Assembly: GCF_025061645.1 (NCBI RefSeq) | Contig: NZ_JANYMP010000002.1 | Location: 436,494 to 500,493 of the forward strand | Source of the DNA: Umezawaea endophytica | GTDB taxonomy: Bacteria; Actinomycetota; Actinomycetes; Mycobacteriales; Pseudonocardiaceae | Direction of reading: 5' to 3' | Length of the DNA: 64,000 nt | In this document: piece by piece, positions 54,397-62,656 of the stretch | How the letters are laid out: each line of letters begins with the position of its first letter | Numbering within the stretch: the first letter of the stretch is position 1 | The notes under the pieces: generated by a model | The model's input: only the letters and a program-made list of their open reading frames with translations | Told to the model about the DNA's origin: nothing | Databases searched by the model: none | Program-made: the position numbers and the translations under genes

Positions 54397-54404
54397 CCTA
54401 GGCG

Positions 54405-54677
54405 CTATCCGGGCAGAACCGAGATGATGACAGCGACGAGCACCAGGACGACGACGAGCCGCAGCACGCGTCCGGCGGGCGGGAGCAGCTTCCACGTCGC
54501 CGCCAGCAGCGCCAGCACGCCTGCCAGCAGGACGCCGAGCAGGGCCGCGCCGAGTGCCCCGCGGATCAGGACACCGGCGGCGAAGAGTGCGATGACCAGC
54601 AGGAACGCGACCGTGCCAGTGACCTTGGCCAGTGGTCCGTCGCCGGGGATCAGGGTGCGCTTGGAGTCGTTCGCCAC
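54405..54677 (-). CDS. small membrane protein, 90 residues
   Basis: I do not assign a family. After a polar start (MANDSKRTLIPGDGPLAKVTG) come two or three hydrophobic helices (VAFLLVIALFAAGVLIRGAL, LLGVLLAGVLALLAATW, LVVVLVLVAVIISVLPG). It ends near the smtB promoter and reads the same way, with about 50 bases between. It is divergent from the monooxygenase gene. Confidence 0.6.
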   Translation of the reverse strand: MANDSKRTLIPGDGPLAKVTGTVAFLLVIALFAAGVLIRGALGAALLGVLLAGVLALLAATWKLLPPAGRVLRLVVVLVLVAVIISVLPG

Positions 54678-54694
54678 CGTGGCATCCTTGCACC

Positions 54695-55078
54695 GTGCTG
54701 CTCGTGTGCCGGTTCACCGTGCTCGAACCCGATGTCGCCGATTTCACCGCGCGCGCCGAACGGGCCCTGGAACTGCTGATCGCGCGGCCCGGCTGCCTGC
54801 GCGGGCTGCTCAGCCAGTCCATGGACGAGCCCGACCGGTGGGTGCTGACGGTGGAGTTCGAGTCCGTCGTCGCGTACCGGCGCGCGCTGTCGCCGTTCGA
54901 GGTGCGCGAGCACGTGGTCCCGCTGCTGTCCGAGGCACTGGTGGACGAGCCCGCCGCGTACGAGCCGGTGCTGGTGGCGTCCGGTGGCGCGGTCGGCCGC
55001 CAGGTCAGCCTGCTGGCGCGGGACGCCGGGACGGTCCGGCTCGGTGAGGCGTCCGGGCCCTCGGCGACGCCCCGGTGA
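54695..55078 (+). CDS. antibiotic biosynthesis monooxygenase-like (ABM) protein
   Basis: The 127-residue product has a ferredoxin-like alpha/beta fold: LLVCRFTVLEPDVADFTARAE, RPGCLRGLLSQSMDEPDRWVL and VEFESVVAYRRALSPFEVREHV match ABM/quinol monooxygenase patterns. A Gly/Ala-rich C-terminal tail is poorly conserved. The substrate is unknown, and many such proteins act on quinones or heme or have no known activity. GTG at 54695 lacks a ribosome site. Confidence 0.65.
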   Translation: MLLVCRFTVLEPDVADFTARAERALELLIARPGCLRGLLSQSMDEPDRWVLTVEFESVVAYRRALSPFEVREHVVPLLSEALVDEPAAYEPVLVASGGAVGRQVSLLARDAGTVRLGEASGPSATPR

Positions 55079-55094
55079 CCGTGCGCGAGGTCGG

Positions 55095-55682
55095 CTAGGT
55101 CTTCCGGACCAGCGGCAGGACCACGTCGTCGACGATCTCCACGATCGTCGAGTCCGGGACCGGCGCGAAGGTCATCAGCACCTCGTGGCGGAGCAGGTCG
55201 CCCGCCAGGTTCATCACCCGCGCGCTCACGCCCCCCGCGGGGATCTCGCCGCGCTCGGCCGCGCGGCCGAAGATGGTGTCCAGGTAGCCCTCGTAGTCGC
55301 CGACGAGGGAGTTCCGCAGGTCCGCCGGGGTCGTGCCGGTCTCGCGGTAGTACGTGCCGAAGTGCACGCTCAGGACCGCCGCCATGCGCATCCGGTCGCC
55401 GTTCGAGTTGGTCATCAACGCCAGCAGGTCGCCCCGCAGCGATCCGGTGTCCGGTAGCGCGGGCGCGGTGCGGTCGGACTGGCGGCGGATGGCGGCCAGG
55501 ACCAGGTCGCCGCGGGTCGCCCAGCGGCGGTAGAGCACGTGCCTGCTGGTCTGCGCCCGTTCGGCGACCGCTTCGACGGTGAACGCCCCGTAGCCGCCGT
55601 CCACCAGCACCTCCCAGGCCGCGTCGAGGATCGCGTGCTCCAGTTCGGTCCCGCGGCGACGCTTCGACGGCTCAAGGCTCAC
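55095..55682 (-). CDS. TetR family transcriptional regulator
   Basis: The 195-residue protein has an N-terminal helix-turn-helix (HAILDAAWEVLVDGGYGAFTVEAVAERA, TSRHVLYRRWATRGDLVLA) and a helical ligand-binding domain. It is divergent from an FAD monooxygenase gene with 62 bases between, the usual layout for a repressor of that gene. GTG at 55682. The inducer is unknown. Confidence 0.88.
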   Translation of the reverse strand: MSLEPSKRRRGTELEHAILDAAWEVLVDGGYGAFTVEAVAERAQTSRHVLYRRWATRGDLVLAAIRRQSDRTAPALPDTGSLRGDLLALMTNSNGDRMRMAAVLSVHFGTYYRETGTTPADLRNSLVGDYEGYLDTIFGRAAERGEIPAGGVSARVMNLAGDLLRHEVLMTFAPVPDSTIVEIVDDVVLPLVRKT

Positions 55683-55690
55683 TCGCGTAC

Positions 55691-55712
55691 CTTATCGTGT
55701 ACTTTTGATAGG
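55691..55712. promoter_or_regulatory. operator candidate between TetR and FAD monooxygenase genes
   Basis: CTTATC (55691-55696) and GATAGG (55707-55712) are inverted halves 10 bases apart in an AT-rich 62-base intergenic region. GTACCT also occurs twice (55687 and 55724). No single perfect palindrome is present. Confidence 0.3.
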
Positions 55713-55744
55713 GAACACTCATGTACCTAACTTAAGGGGTTCCC

Positions 55745-56959
55745 ATGACCACTCGCAGCGTGTTGATCTCGGGGGCGAGCATCGCCGGGCCCGCGCTGGC
55801 CTACTGGCTGCACCGGTACGGCTTCCGCGTCACGGTCGTCGAGATCGCCCCGGCGGTGCGGGGTGGCGGGTACCCGGTCGACCTGCGCGGCGTGGCCGTC
55901 GAGGTCGTCACGCGCATGGGCCTGTTCGACCGGTTGAGGGACGCCCGGACGAGGACGCGCGAGGTCGCGTTCCTGACGGCGGACGGGCGACGGATCGGGG
56001 CCGTGACGCCCGAGGTGCTCACCGGAGGTGCGGAGGGCGCGGACCTGGAGATCCCCAGGGGCGACATCACCGCCGCGTTCCACGACGTGACCCGCGACGA
56101 CGTCGAGCACCTGTTCAGCGACTCGATCGCCGAACTGGCCGAGCACGCGGACGGCGTCGACGTGACCTTCCGCAGCGGGACGCGCCGGACGTTCGACCTG
56201 GTCATCGGGGCCGACGGCATCCACTCCGCGGTGCGCGGGCTGGTGTTCGGGCCGGAGGAGGACCACGTGCGCCACCTCGGCTACCGGTTCACCGGGTTCA
56301 CCGCGCCCAACCGGCACGGCCTGGACAGCCAGGCCGTGATGCGCAACGCGCCGGGCCGGATGACCACGGTCTACGCCGTCGGGAGCGGACCGGTGGTGAG
56401 CGTCATCATGGGCTTTACGGGCACCCGGCCGACCAAGGAGGAGGTGCGGGACCTGGACTCGTGGATCCGGCTGACCGAGCGGACCTTCGAGGACGACGGG
56501 CCCGCCGCGCGGGAACTGCTGGCCGACCTGCGCGCGGCCGACGACGTGTTCGCCGACGGCGTCAGCCAGATCCGGATGCCCGCGTGGAGCAGCGGGCGGG
56601 TCGCGCTGGTCGGCGACGCCGCCTTCGCGCCGTCGTTCCTGTCCGGGCAGGGCACGAGCCTGGCGGTCGTCGGCGCGTACGTCCTGGCGGGGGAGCTGGC
56701 CACGGCCACCGACCACACCGAGGCGTTCGCGGCGTACCGGCGGACCGCGGCCGACTTCGTCGAGCGCAACCAGGCCCTGGCGCTCGGCGCGAACGCCGTC
56801 ATCCCGACGACCCGCCACGGCCTGTGGTTCCGCAACCAGGCGGTGCGGGCGCAGCCGCTGCTCGCGGGTGTGAAGGTGTTCGGCGACGGGACGACGCGCG
56901 CCGCGAACTCCCTGCGCCTGCCGGACTACGGGTCGAGGACCGCGGGGTCGCTCGGGTGA
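55745..56959 (+). CDS. FAD-dependent monooxygenase (TetX/PHBH-like)
   Basis: The 404-residue group A flavoprotein has the FAD dinucleotide motif LISGASIAGPALAYWLHRYG, the DG motif VIGADGIHSAVRG and the GD motif VALVGDAAFAPSFLSGQGTSLA. Such enzymes hydroxylate aromatic or polyketide compounds using NAD(P)H and oxygen, and some inactivate antibiotics. ATG at 55745 follows AAGGGGTTCCC. It is probably controlled by the divergent TetR. The 3' end overlaps the convergent TPR gene by 34 bases. Confidence 0.88.
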   Translation: MTTRSVLISGASIAGPALAYWLHRYGFRVTVVEIAPAVRGGGYPVDLRGVAVEVVTRMGLFDRLRDARTRTREVAFLTADGRRIGAVTPEVLTGGAEGADLEIPRGDITAAFHDVTRDDVEHLFSDSIAELAEHADGVDVTFRSGTRRTFDLVIGADGIHSAVRGLVFGPEEDHVRHLGYRFTGFTAPNRHGLDSQAVMRNAPGRMTTVYAVGSGPVVSVIMGFTGTRPTKEEVRDLDSWIRLTERTFEDDGPAARELLADLRAADDVFADGVSQIRMPAWSSGRVALVGDAAFAPSFLSGQGTSLAVVGAYVLAGELATATDHTEAFAAYRRTAADFVERNQALALGANAVIPTTRHGLWFRNQAVRAQPLLAGVKVFGDGTTRAANSLRLPDYGSRTAGSLG

Positions 56960-57795
56960 GCGGGCCGGAACGACGCCAGGTGCCGCAGGCGGCCCACCCG
57001 GTCCGGCGCCTGGTTCGCGTCGAGCAGCCCCAGTGCCAGCGCGGCCTGCTCGGCGGCCTCGGACGGCCGCCCCAGCGCCGCGTAGTCCTCGGCCAGCTCC
57101 TCGTGGAACCACCCGTCGGGCACGCCGGACTCACGGGTCCACGCCACGGCCCGGTTCATCAGCTCGGCGGCCTCGGCGGGTCGGCCGAGCGCGCGCAGCG
57201 TCCTGGCCACGGCGTAGCGGGCGACCTCCACCTCGTGCGGGTCGCCGACGCTCTGCTCGCGGGCCACCAGCGCGCGCTGGAACGCGGACAGCGCGTCCTC
57301 GAACCGGCCCGCCTCGAAGTGGGCCCAGCCCAGGTTGTTCAGCAGGGGGCCGATCCACCCCCGCACGCGCGGGTCGGCGGACTTCAGCGCCAGTTCCACG
57401 CCGCGCTGCGTCCACTCCTCGGCGCTGTCGACCAGCGCCGCCATGTGGGCGGCGTCGACGGCCAGGTACTCGTCGCCGCGGTGGCTCGCCAGCACGAACG
57501 CGGCGGCGAACAGGGGCAGTGACTCCGGTGCGGCGCCGGAGGAGCGCAGCAGCCTGCCGCGTTCCAGCAGGACGCGGACGCGGCCTGGCGAGTCCGGTGC
57601 GGCCAGCGCCTCGGCGTCGGCCAGCAACTGGTGGCCGACGACGAAGTCGCCGCGCAGGCCCTCGACGCGGGCGAGCTGGGTCAGCACCTCGGCCCGTCCG
57701 CCGTCGGTGATCGGCTCCGCGAGCCTGGCGCGGAACCTCTCCTCGGTCGCCGACAGATCGGCGAAGTCCCACATCTCGCGCAACTCGTCCGCCAT
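56926..57795 (-). CDS. tetratricopeptide repeat protein
   Basis: The 289-residue all-helical protein has about five TPR-like units, for example LNNLGWAHFEAGRFEDALSAF, ARTLRALGRPAEAAELMNRAV and DYAALGRPSEAAEQAALALG. There is no signal peptide or catalytic domain. It is likely a protein-interaction scaffold. ATG at 57795. It diverges from glyS and its end overlaps the FAD monooxygenase gene. Confidence 0.8.
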   Translation of the reverse strand: MADELREMWDFADLSATEERFRARLAEPITDGGRAEVLTQLARVEGLRGDFVVGHQLLADAEALAAPDSPGRVRVLLERGRLLRSSGAAPESLPLFAAAFVLASHRGDEYLAVDAAHMAALVDSAEEWTQRGVELALKSADPRVRGWIGPLLNNLGWAHFEAGRFEDALSAFQRALVAREQSVGDPHEVEVARYAVARTLRALGRPAEAAELMNRAVAWTRESGVPDGWFHEELAEDYAALGRPSEAAEQAALALGLLDANQAPDRVGRLRHLASFRPAHPSDPAVLDP

Positions 57796-57899
57796 CTCCG
57801 CAGGGTAAGCACAGACGGCCCCCGGTCGCCCATTGGAGGTGCGCGCGGGCGCGTTAGGCTTGGCCCTTTCCCTTCAACCAGCCCTCCTGGGGAGTACCC

Positions 57900-59279
57900 G
57901 TGCCAGCCGATCGCATCGAGACCGTCGTCAGCCTGTGCAAGCGCCGTGGCTTCGTCTACCCGTGCGGCGAGATCTACGGTGGTACGAGGTCGGCGTGGGA
58001 CTACGGGCCGCTGGGCGTCGAGCTCAAGGACAACATCAAGCGCCAGTGGTGGAAGTTCATGGTGCAGGGCCGCGACGACGTGGTGGGCCTGGACTCCTCG
58101 GTGATCCTGCCGCGCGAGGTGTGGGCCGCGTCCGGCCACATCGAGGCGTTCGTGGACCCGTTGGTGGAGTGCAACTCCTGCCACAAGCGCTACCGCGCGG
58201 ACACGCTCGTGGAGGAGTACGCCGAGCGTTCGAGCAAGGCTGAGGGCGGCTTGGCCGACGTCCCGTGCCCGAACTGCGGCACGCGCGGCGAGTACACCGA
58301 GCCGAAGATGTTCAACGGCCTGCTCAAGACGCACCTCGGCCCGATCGAGACGGACGAGGGCCTGCACTACCTGCGCCCCGAGACCGCGCAGGGCATCTTC
58401 ACGAACTTCCTGAACGTGCAGACCACGTCCCGCAAGAAGCCGCCGTTCGGCATCGGCCAGATCGGCAAGTCGTTCCGCAACGAGATCACGCCGGGCAACT
58501 TCATCTTCCGCACCCGCGAGTTCGAGCAGATGGAGATGGAGTTCTTCGTCGAGCCCGGCACGGACGAGGAGTGGCACCAGTACTGGATCGACGAGCGCGC
58601 CCGCTGGTACACCGATCTGGGGCTGGCCAAGGAGAACCTGCGGCAGTACGAGCACCCGAAGGAGAAGCTGTCGCACTACTCCAAGCGGACGGTGGACATC
58701 GAGTACCGCTTCCGCTTCGGCGGCCAGGAGTGGGGTGAGCTGGAGGGCATCGCGAACCGCGGCGACTTCGACCTCAACACCCACTCCAACCACTCGGGCG
58801 TGGACCTGTCGTACTTCGACCAGGCCACGAACTCGCGCTACCGGCCGTTCGTGATCGAGCCCGCGGCGGGCGTCGGCCGTCCGATGATGGCGTTCCTGCT
58901 GGAGGCCTACCACGAGGACGAGGCCCCGAACGCCAAGGGCGGCGTGGACCGCCGGGTCGTGCTGAAGCTCGACCGGAGGCTCGCCCCGATCAAGGCCGCG
59001 GTGCTCCCGCTGTCGCGCAACGCGGACCTGTCGCCGAAGGCGCGCGACCTCGCGTCGGCGTTGCGGCGCAACTGGAACGTGGACTTCGACGACGCGGGCG
59101 CGATCGGCCGCCGCTACCGGCGGCAGGACGAGATCGGCACGCCGTTCTGCGTGACGGTCGACTTCGACACCCTCACCGACCACGCCGTCACGGTGCGGGA
59201 GCGGGACACGATGTCGCAGGAACGCGTTGCCATGGACCAGTTGGAGGGCTACCTCGCGGCTCGTCTCGTCGGCTGCTGA
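57900..59279 (+). CDS. glyS: glycyl-tRNA synthetase (dimeric, class II)
   Basis: The 459-residue enzyme has the family N terminus ([31 protein letters not shown]), zinc pairs CNSCHKR and CPNCGTRG, motif 2 ([21 protein letters not shown]) and motif 3 (ARP-equivalent [16 protein letters not shown]). It charges tRNA-Gly. GTG at 57900 follows TGGGGAG. It lies next to the zur/smtB region, as in mycobacteria. A hairpin terminator follows. Confidence 0.97.
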   Translation: MPADRIETVVSLCKRRGFVYPCGEIYGGTRSAWDYGPLGVELKDNIKRQWWKFMVQGRDDVVGLDSSVILPREVWAASGHIEAFVDPLVECNSCHKRYRADTLVEEYAERSSKAEGGLADVPCPNCGTRGEYTEPKMFNGLLKTHLGPIETDEGLHYLRPETAQGIFTNFLNVQTTSRKKPPFGIGQIGKSFRNEITPGNFIFRTREFEQMEMEFFVEPGTDEEWHQYWIDERARWYTDLGLAKENLRQYEHPKEKLSHYSKRTVDIEYRFRFGGQEWGELEGIANRGDFDLNTHSNHSGVDLSYFDQATNSRYRPFVIEPAAGVGRPMMAFLLEAYHEDEAPNAKGGVDRRVVLKLDRRLAPIKAAVLPLSRNADLSPKARDLASALRRNWNVDFDDAGAIGRRYRRQDEIGTPFCVTVDFDTLTDHAVTVRERDTMSQERVAMDQLEGYLAARLVGC

Positions 59280-59283
59280 CGGG

Positions 59284-59317
59284 CCGAGGGGGCGGTGCTG
59301 GCGCGCCGCCCCCTCGG
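59284..59317. terminator. bidirectional terminator
   Basis: CCGAGGGGGCGG (59284-59295) pairs perfectly with CCGCCCCCTCGG (59306-59317) in the 42-base gap between convergent glyS and the MurA-like gene. Confidence 0.8.
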
Positions 59318-59321
59318 TCGG

Positions 59322-60866
59322 TCAGTCGCGGAAGGTGTGGATCCGCGCGCCGAGCAGGTTCAGCCGCTCGGCGAGCTGCTCGTAGCCGCGGTTGATCACG
59401 TACACGTTGCGCAGCACCGAGGAGCCCTTCGCGGCCAGCATCGCCAGCAGCACCACCACGGCGGGCCGCAGCGCGGGCGGGCAGATCACCTCGGCGCCCG
59501 ACCAGTGCGTCGGGCCCTCCACGTACACGCGGTGCGGGTCCATCAGCGTCACCTTCGCGCCCAGCTTCGTCAGCTCGGTGAAGTACAGCGCCCGGTTCTC
59601 GTAGACCCAGTCGTGGATCAGCGTCGACCCCTGCGCGACCGCGGCGATGAGCGCGAAGAACGGCAGGTTGTCGATGTTCAGGCCGGGGAACGGCATCGGG
59701 TGGATCTTGTCGACCGGCGCGTGCAGCGCGGACGCCCGCACCACGAGGTCGACGAGCCTGGTCCGCCCGTTGGCCGCCGGGTACTCGTCGCTCCGGTCGT
59801 AGTCCAGGCCCATCTCCTCCAGCAGCGCCAGCTCGATCTCCATGAACTCGATCGGCACGCGGCGGACGGTGATCTCCGACGACGTCACGATCGCCGCGGT
59901 CACGAGGCTCATGGCCTCGATCGGGTCCTCGGACGGCGAGTAGTCCACGTCCTTGCGCAGCTTCGGCACACCGTGGACGGTCAGCGTCGTCGTGCCGATG
60001 CCGTCGATCCGCACACCCAGTTCCACCAGGAAGAAGCACAGGTCCTGGACCATGTAGTTGGGGCTGGCGTTGCGGATCAGGGTGACGCCGTCGCGGCGCG
60101 CGGCGGCCATGAGCGCGTTCTCGGTGACGGTGTCGCCGCGTTCGGTCAGCACGATCGGGCGGTGCGGGCCGGTGGTGTCGCCGACCTCGGCGTGGTAGCT
60201 GCCCGCGGTGGCCTTGACCTGCAAACCGAAGGGGCGCAACGCGGTCATGTGCGGCTCGACCGTGCGCTCGCCCAGCGCGCAGCCGCCCGCGTAGGGGAGT
60301 TCGAACGTGGTCTCGTGGTGCATCAGCGGACCGAGGAACATGATGATGCTGCGCGTGCGGCGCGCGGCCTCGACGTCCATGTTGGCCAGGTCGAGCCGGG
60401 CGGGCGGGACGACCTCCAGGTCGTTGTCCTCGTTGAGCCAGCGGGTGCGGAAACCGATGCTGGCGAGGACTTCCAGGATCCGGTTGACCTCCTCGATGCG
60501 GGCGACCTTGCGCAGGATCGTGCGGCCCTCGTTGAGCAGCGACGCGCACAGCAGCGCCACGCCCGCGTTCTTGCTCGTCTTCACGTTGATCTCGCCGGAC
60601 AGCCGGTGGCCGCCCTCGACGCGCAGGTGCACCGGGCCGGAGCGGCCCAGCGACACGATCTCCGAGTCGAGCGCCTCGCTGATCCTGGTGAGCATCTCGA
60701 CGGTCAGGTTCTGGTTGCCCTGCTCGATCCGGTTGATCGCGCTCTGGCTGGTGCCGAGCGCGTCGGCGAGCTGCGACTGGGTCCAACCGCGGTGCTTGCG
60801 CGAATCGCGGACGAGCCCGCCGATGCGGCGGAGCTGCTCCTGGGGTTCCTGAAGATCACTGGGCAT
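59322..60866 (-). CDS. helix-turn-helix / UDP-GlcNAc 1-carboxyvinyltransferase (MurA-like) fusion
   Basis: In this 514-residue fusion, residues 12-70 are an XRE/Cro helix-turn-helix (LVRDSRKHRGWTQSQLADAL, GTSQSAINRIEQGNQNLTVE). Residues 78-514 are an EPSP synthase-fold MurA domain. The substrate residues Lys99-Asn100 (VKTSKNAG) and the loop Cys196 (YAGGCALGERTVEPH), equal to Cys115 of E. coli MurA, are kept, as is RTRSIIMFLGPLM. It may therefore be both enzyme and DNA-binding sensor of UDP-GlcNAc. ATG at 60866 has a palindrome AGATATCT 9 bases upstream. Confidence 0.9.
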   Translation of the reverse strand: MPSDLQEPQEQLRRIGGLVRDSRKHRGWTQSQLADALGTSQSAINRIEQGNQNLTVEMLTRISEALDSEIVSLGRSGPVHLRVEGGHRLSGEINVKTSKNAGVALLCASLLNEGRTILRKVARIEEVNRILEVLASIGFRTRWLNEDNDLEVVPPARLDLANMDVEAARRTRSIIMFLGPLMHHETTFELPYAGGCALGERTVEPHMTALRPFGLQVKATAGSYHAEVGDTTGPHRPIVLTERGDTVTENALMAAARRDGVTLIRNASPNYMVQDLCFFLVELGVRIDGIGTTTLTVHGVPKLRKDVDYSPSEDPIEAMSLVTAAIVTSSEITVRRVPIEFMEIELALLEEMGLDYDRSDEYPAANGRTRLVDLVVRASALHAPVDKIHPMPFPGLNIDNLPFFALIAAVAQGSTLIHDWVYENRALYFTELTKLGAKVTLMDPHRVYVEGPTHWSGAEVICPPALRPAVVVLLAMLAAKGSSVLRNVYVINRGYEQLAERLNLLGARIHTFRD

Positions 60867-60874
60867 GGCGGCGA

Positions 60875-60882
60875 AGATATCT
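60875..60882 (-). promoter_or_regulatory. AGATATCT palindrome at the HTH-MurA start
   Basis: This 8-bp AT-rich palindrome is 9 bases before the start codon, where a -10 of a leaderless or short-leader transcript or an autoregulatory site could lie. The rest of the 241-base gap (60867-61107) shows no further clear element. Confidence 0.3.
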
Positions 60883-61107
60883 CACAGGTGGCGTTGGGTT
60901 GACTCGTGGGGGCCTGTTCGACGGTCGATTCGAGTGGGGGTATGCGCTGGGTGAGATTTCAGACCTCTTCGGGAACTGGTGTTGATGTAACGGATTGATA
61001 ACGGGCCGAGTACGTTTGAGGGTGCTCACGTCGACCGTGCGTATGCCCCAGTGAGTCGGCCTCAAACGCCGCTTCGGAAGCAACCCGACGACAGAGGTGA
61101 GCATCGA

Positions 61108-62565
61108 ATGACCCGGACCGGTGGGCGACACCAAATCTCCAGCAGAACGAAGATCGCCTCGATCGGCGCTGCCGTGGCGATCGCGGCTGGGGCCGTGGTC
61201 GTGGTGACGGCCACCAGTGACGACCAGGCTTCCGCTGACGGCGTGGACATCTCCAACTTCGTCGACATCACGACGGTGCAGCCGAACGTGAAGCAGGTGA
61301 AGAAGCAGGGGAACGCGTCCAGGGGCACGTTCACGGTCGACTGCGGCGTCAACGAGAACGAGCACTTCAACGGCGACAACTTCATCGCCGCGCCCGGTGT
61401 CGAGAACGGTGCCGAGCACCTCCACGACTACGTCGGCAACCTGTCGACGAACGCGAACTCGACCAACGAGAGCCTCCAGGCCGCCGGTACCACCTGCAAG
61501 AACGGCGACAAGTCGACCTACTTCTGGCCCGTCATCCGCATCGACACCGCGGACGAGGAGGAGAACGAGGTCGACGCCGCCGCCGCGCAGGCGCAGGACC
61601 AGCAGGCCGCCGCCGACGCCAACGCCAGGAAGAAGGGCCGCCCGCAGTTGGTGTGCCCCGACATCGCCAGCAAGCTCGACGAGGTGCCCGACGAGGCGCA
61701 GGCCGACGTCGACAAGGCGCTCGAAGAGGTCGACAAGGTCACCGAGGAGGCTGAGCAGAAGCTCCCGGCAGCGGTGGACGCCAACGCCGTCGACGCCCAG
61801 GTCGTGAACCCGTTGCTGGAGAAGCGGAAGGCCATCCTCGACCGGATGACCCTCGCGCTGGGTCGCCCCGGCCGTCAGCCGATCGACTTCGGCGCCCTCT
61901 CGCGCTGCTCGGTGAAGCCGCCGGGGCAGCCCTCGCCCATCGGTGACGGTTCCGAGAACGGCGACAAGCCGCCGGTGGAGGCCGATCCCGGCAACGAGCC
62001 CGACGAGAACCAGGAACTCCCCGGCAACGACGGCGAGATCCAGCAGCCCCTCAAGGCGGAGCTGACCTTCCGCGGCAGCCCGGTCGGCAAGGTCACCGCG
62101 ATGCCGAAGTTCCTCAAGATCCTCTACGGTGACGCGAAGATCTCCATCAACGGCACCAAGAACGCCCGCGACTCGTGGACCTGCGAGGGCTTCGAGGACA
62201 AGGTGCAGCTCGCCAAGTACGTGATCTGCCCCGAGGGCAAGAAGGTCAAGCGGATCCACGACTTCCCGAGCTGCTGGGACGGCAAGAACACCGACTCGGC
62301 GAACCACCGCACGCACATCGTGTTCCCGGACGCGGCGACCGGCAAGTGCGCCGAGGGCTTCAAGGCCGTGCCGCAGCTCCGCACCACCCTCACCTACGAC
62401 ATCCCGAGGGACATCCAGGTGAAGGGCCAGTACAAGGTCGACTCGTTCCCGAACGAGGACCACAACCCGGTCAGCGACCACGACGACTTCGCGAACGTGA
62501 TGTCGCAGAAGATCATGAACCGCCTCGTCAACTGCGTCAACAAGGGCAAGACCTGCAAGGAGTAG
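61108..62565 (+). CDS. exported DUF1996 protein with internal coiled coil
   Basis: The 485-residue protein has an N-terminal signal/anchor (about 12-35, IASIGAAVAIAAGAVVVVTA). A DUF1996-like domain is split in two: the first half has FTVDCGVNENEHFNGDNFIAAPG and AEHLHDYVGN, the second HDFPSCWDGKNTDSANHRTH. Between them (about residues 150-320) is an acidic Ala/Glu/Gln-rich coiled coil and a Pro/Asp/Glu linker. The DUF1996 function is unknown. ATG at 61108 has GAGGTGAG 8 bases upstream. A T-tract terminator follows. Confidence 0.8.
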   Translation: MTRTGGRHQISSRTKIASIGAAVAIAAGAVVVVTATSDDQASADGVDISNFVDITTVQPNVKQVKKQGNASRGTFTVDCGVNENEHFNGDNFIAAPGVENGAEHLHDYVGNLSTNANSTNESLQAAGTTCKNGDKSTYFWPVIRIDTADEEENEVDAAAAQAQDQQAAADANARKKGRPQLVCPDIASKLDEVPDEAQADVDKALEEVDKVTEEAEQKLPAAVDANAVDAQVVNPLLEKRKAILDRMTLALGRPGRQPIDFGALSRCSVKPPGQPSPIGDGSENGDKPPVEADPGNEPDENQELPGNDGEIQQPLKAELTFRGSPVGKVTAMPKFLKILYGDAKISINGTKNARDSWTCEGFEDKVQLAKYVICPEGKKVKRIHDFPSCWDGKNTDSANHRTHIVFPDAATGKCAEGFKAVPQLRTTLTYDIPRDIQVKGQYKVDSFPNEDHNPVSDHDDFANVMSQKIMNRLVNCVNKGKTCKE

Positions 62566-62597
62566 ATGCTCCCGCGTAGCGACTGCGCGGTAGGAAG

Positions 62598-62629
62598 AAG
62601 GCCACCTCGGCGGCGGGGTGGCCTTTTTT
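62598..62629 (+). terminator. Rho-independent terminator of the DUF1996 gene
   Basis: AAGGCCACC (62598-62606) pairs with GGTGGCCTT (62617-62625), followed by a run of six T. It is the only terminator here with a classical T-tract. Confidence 0.9.
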
Positions 62630-62656
62630 CCTGTCCTGGGACGGGGAGCGCGGGCG

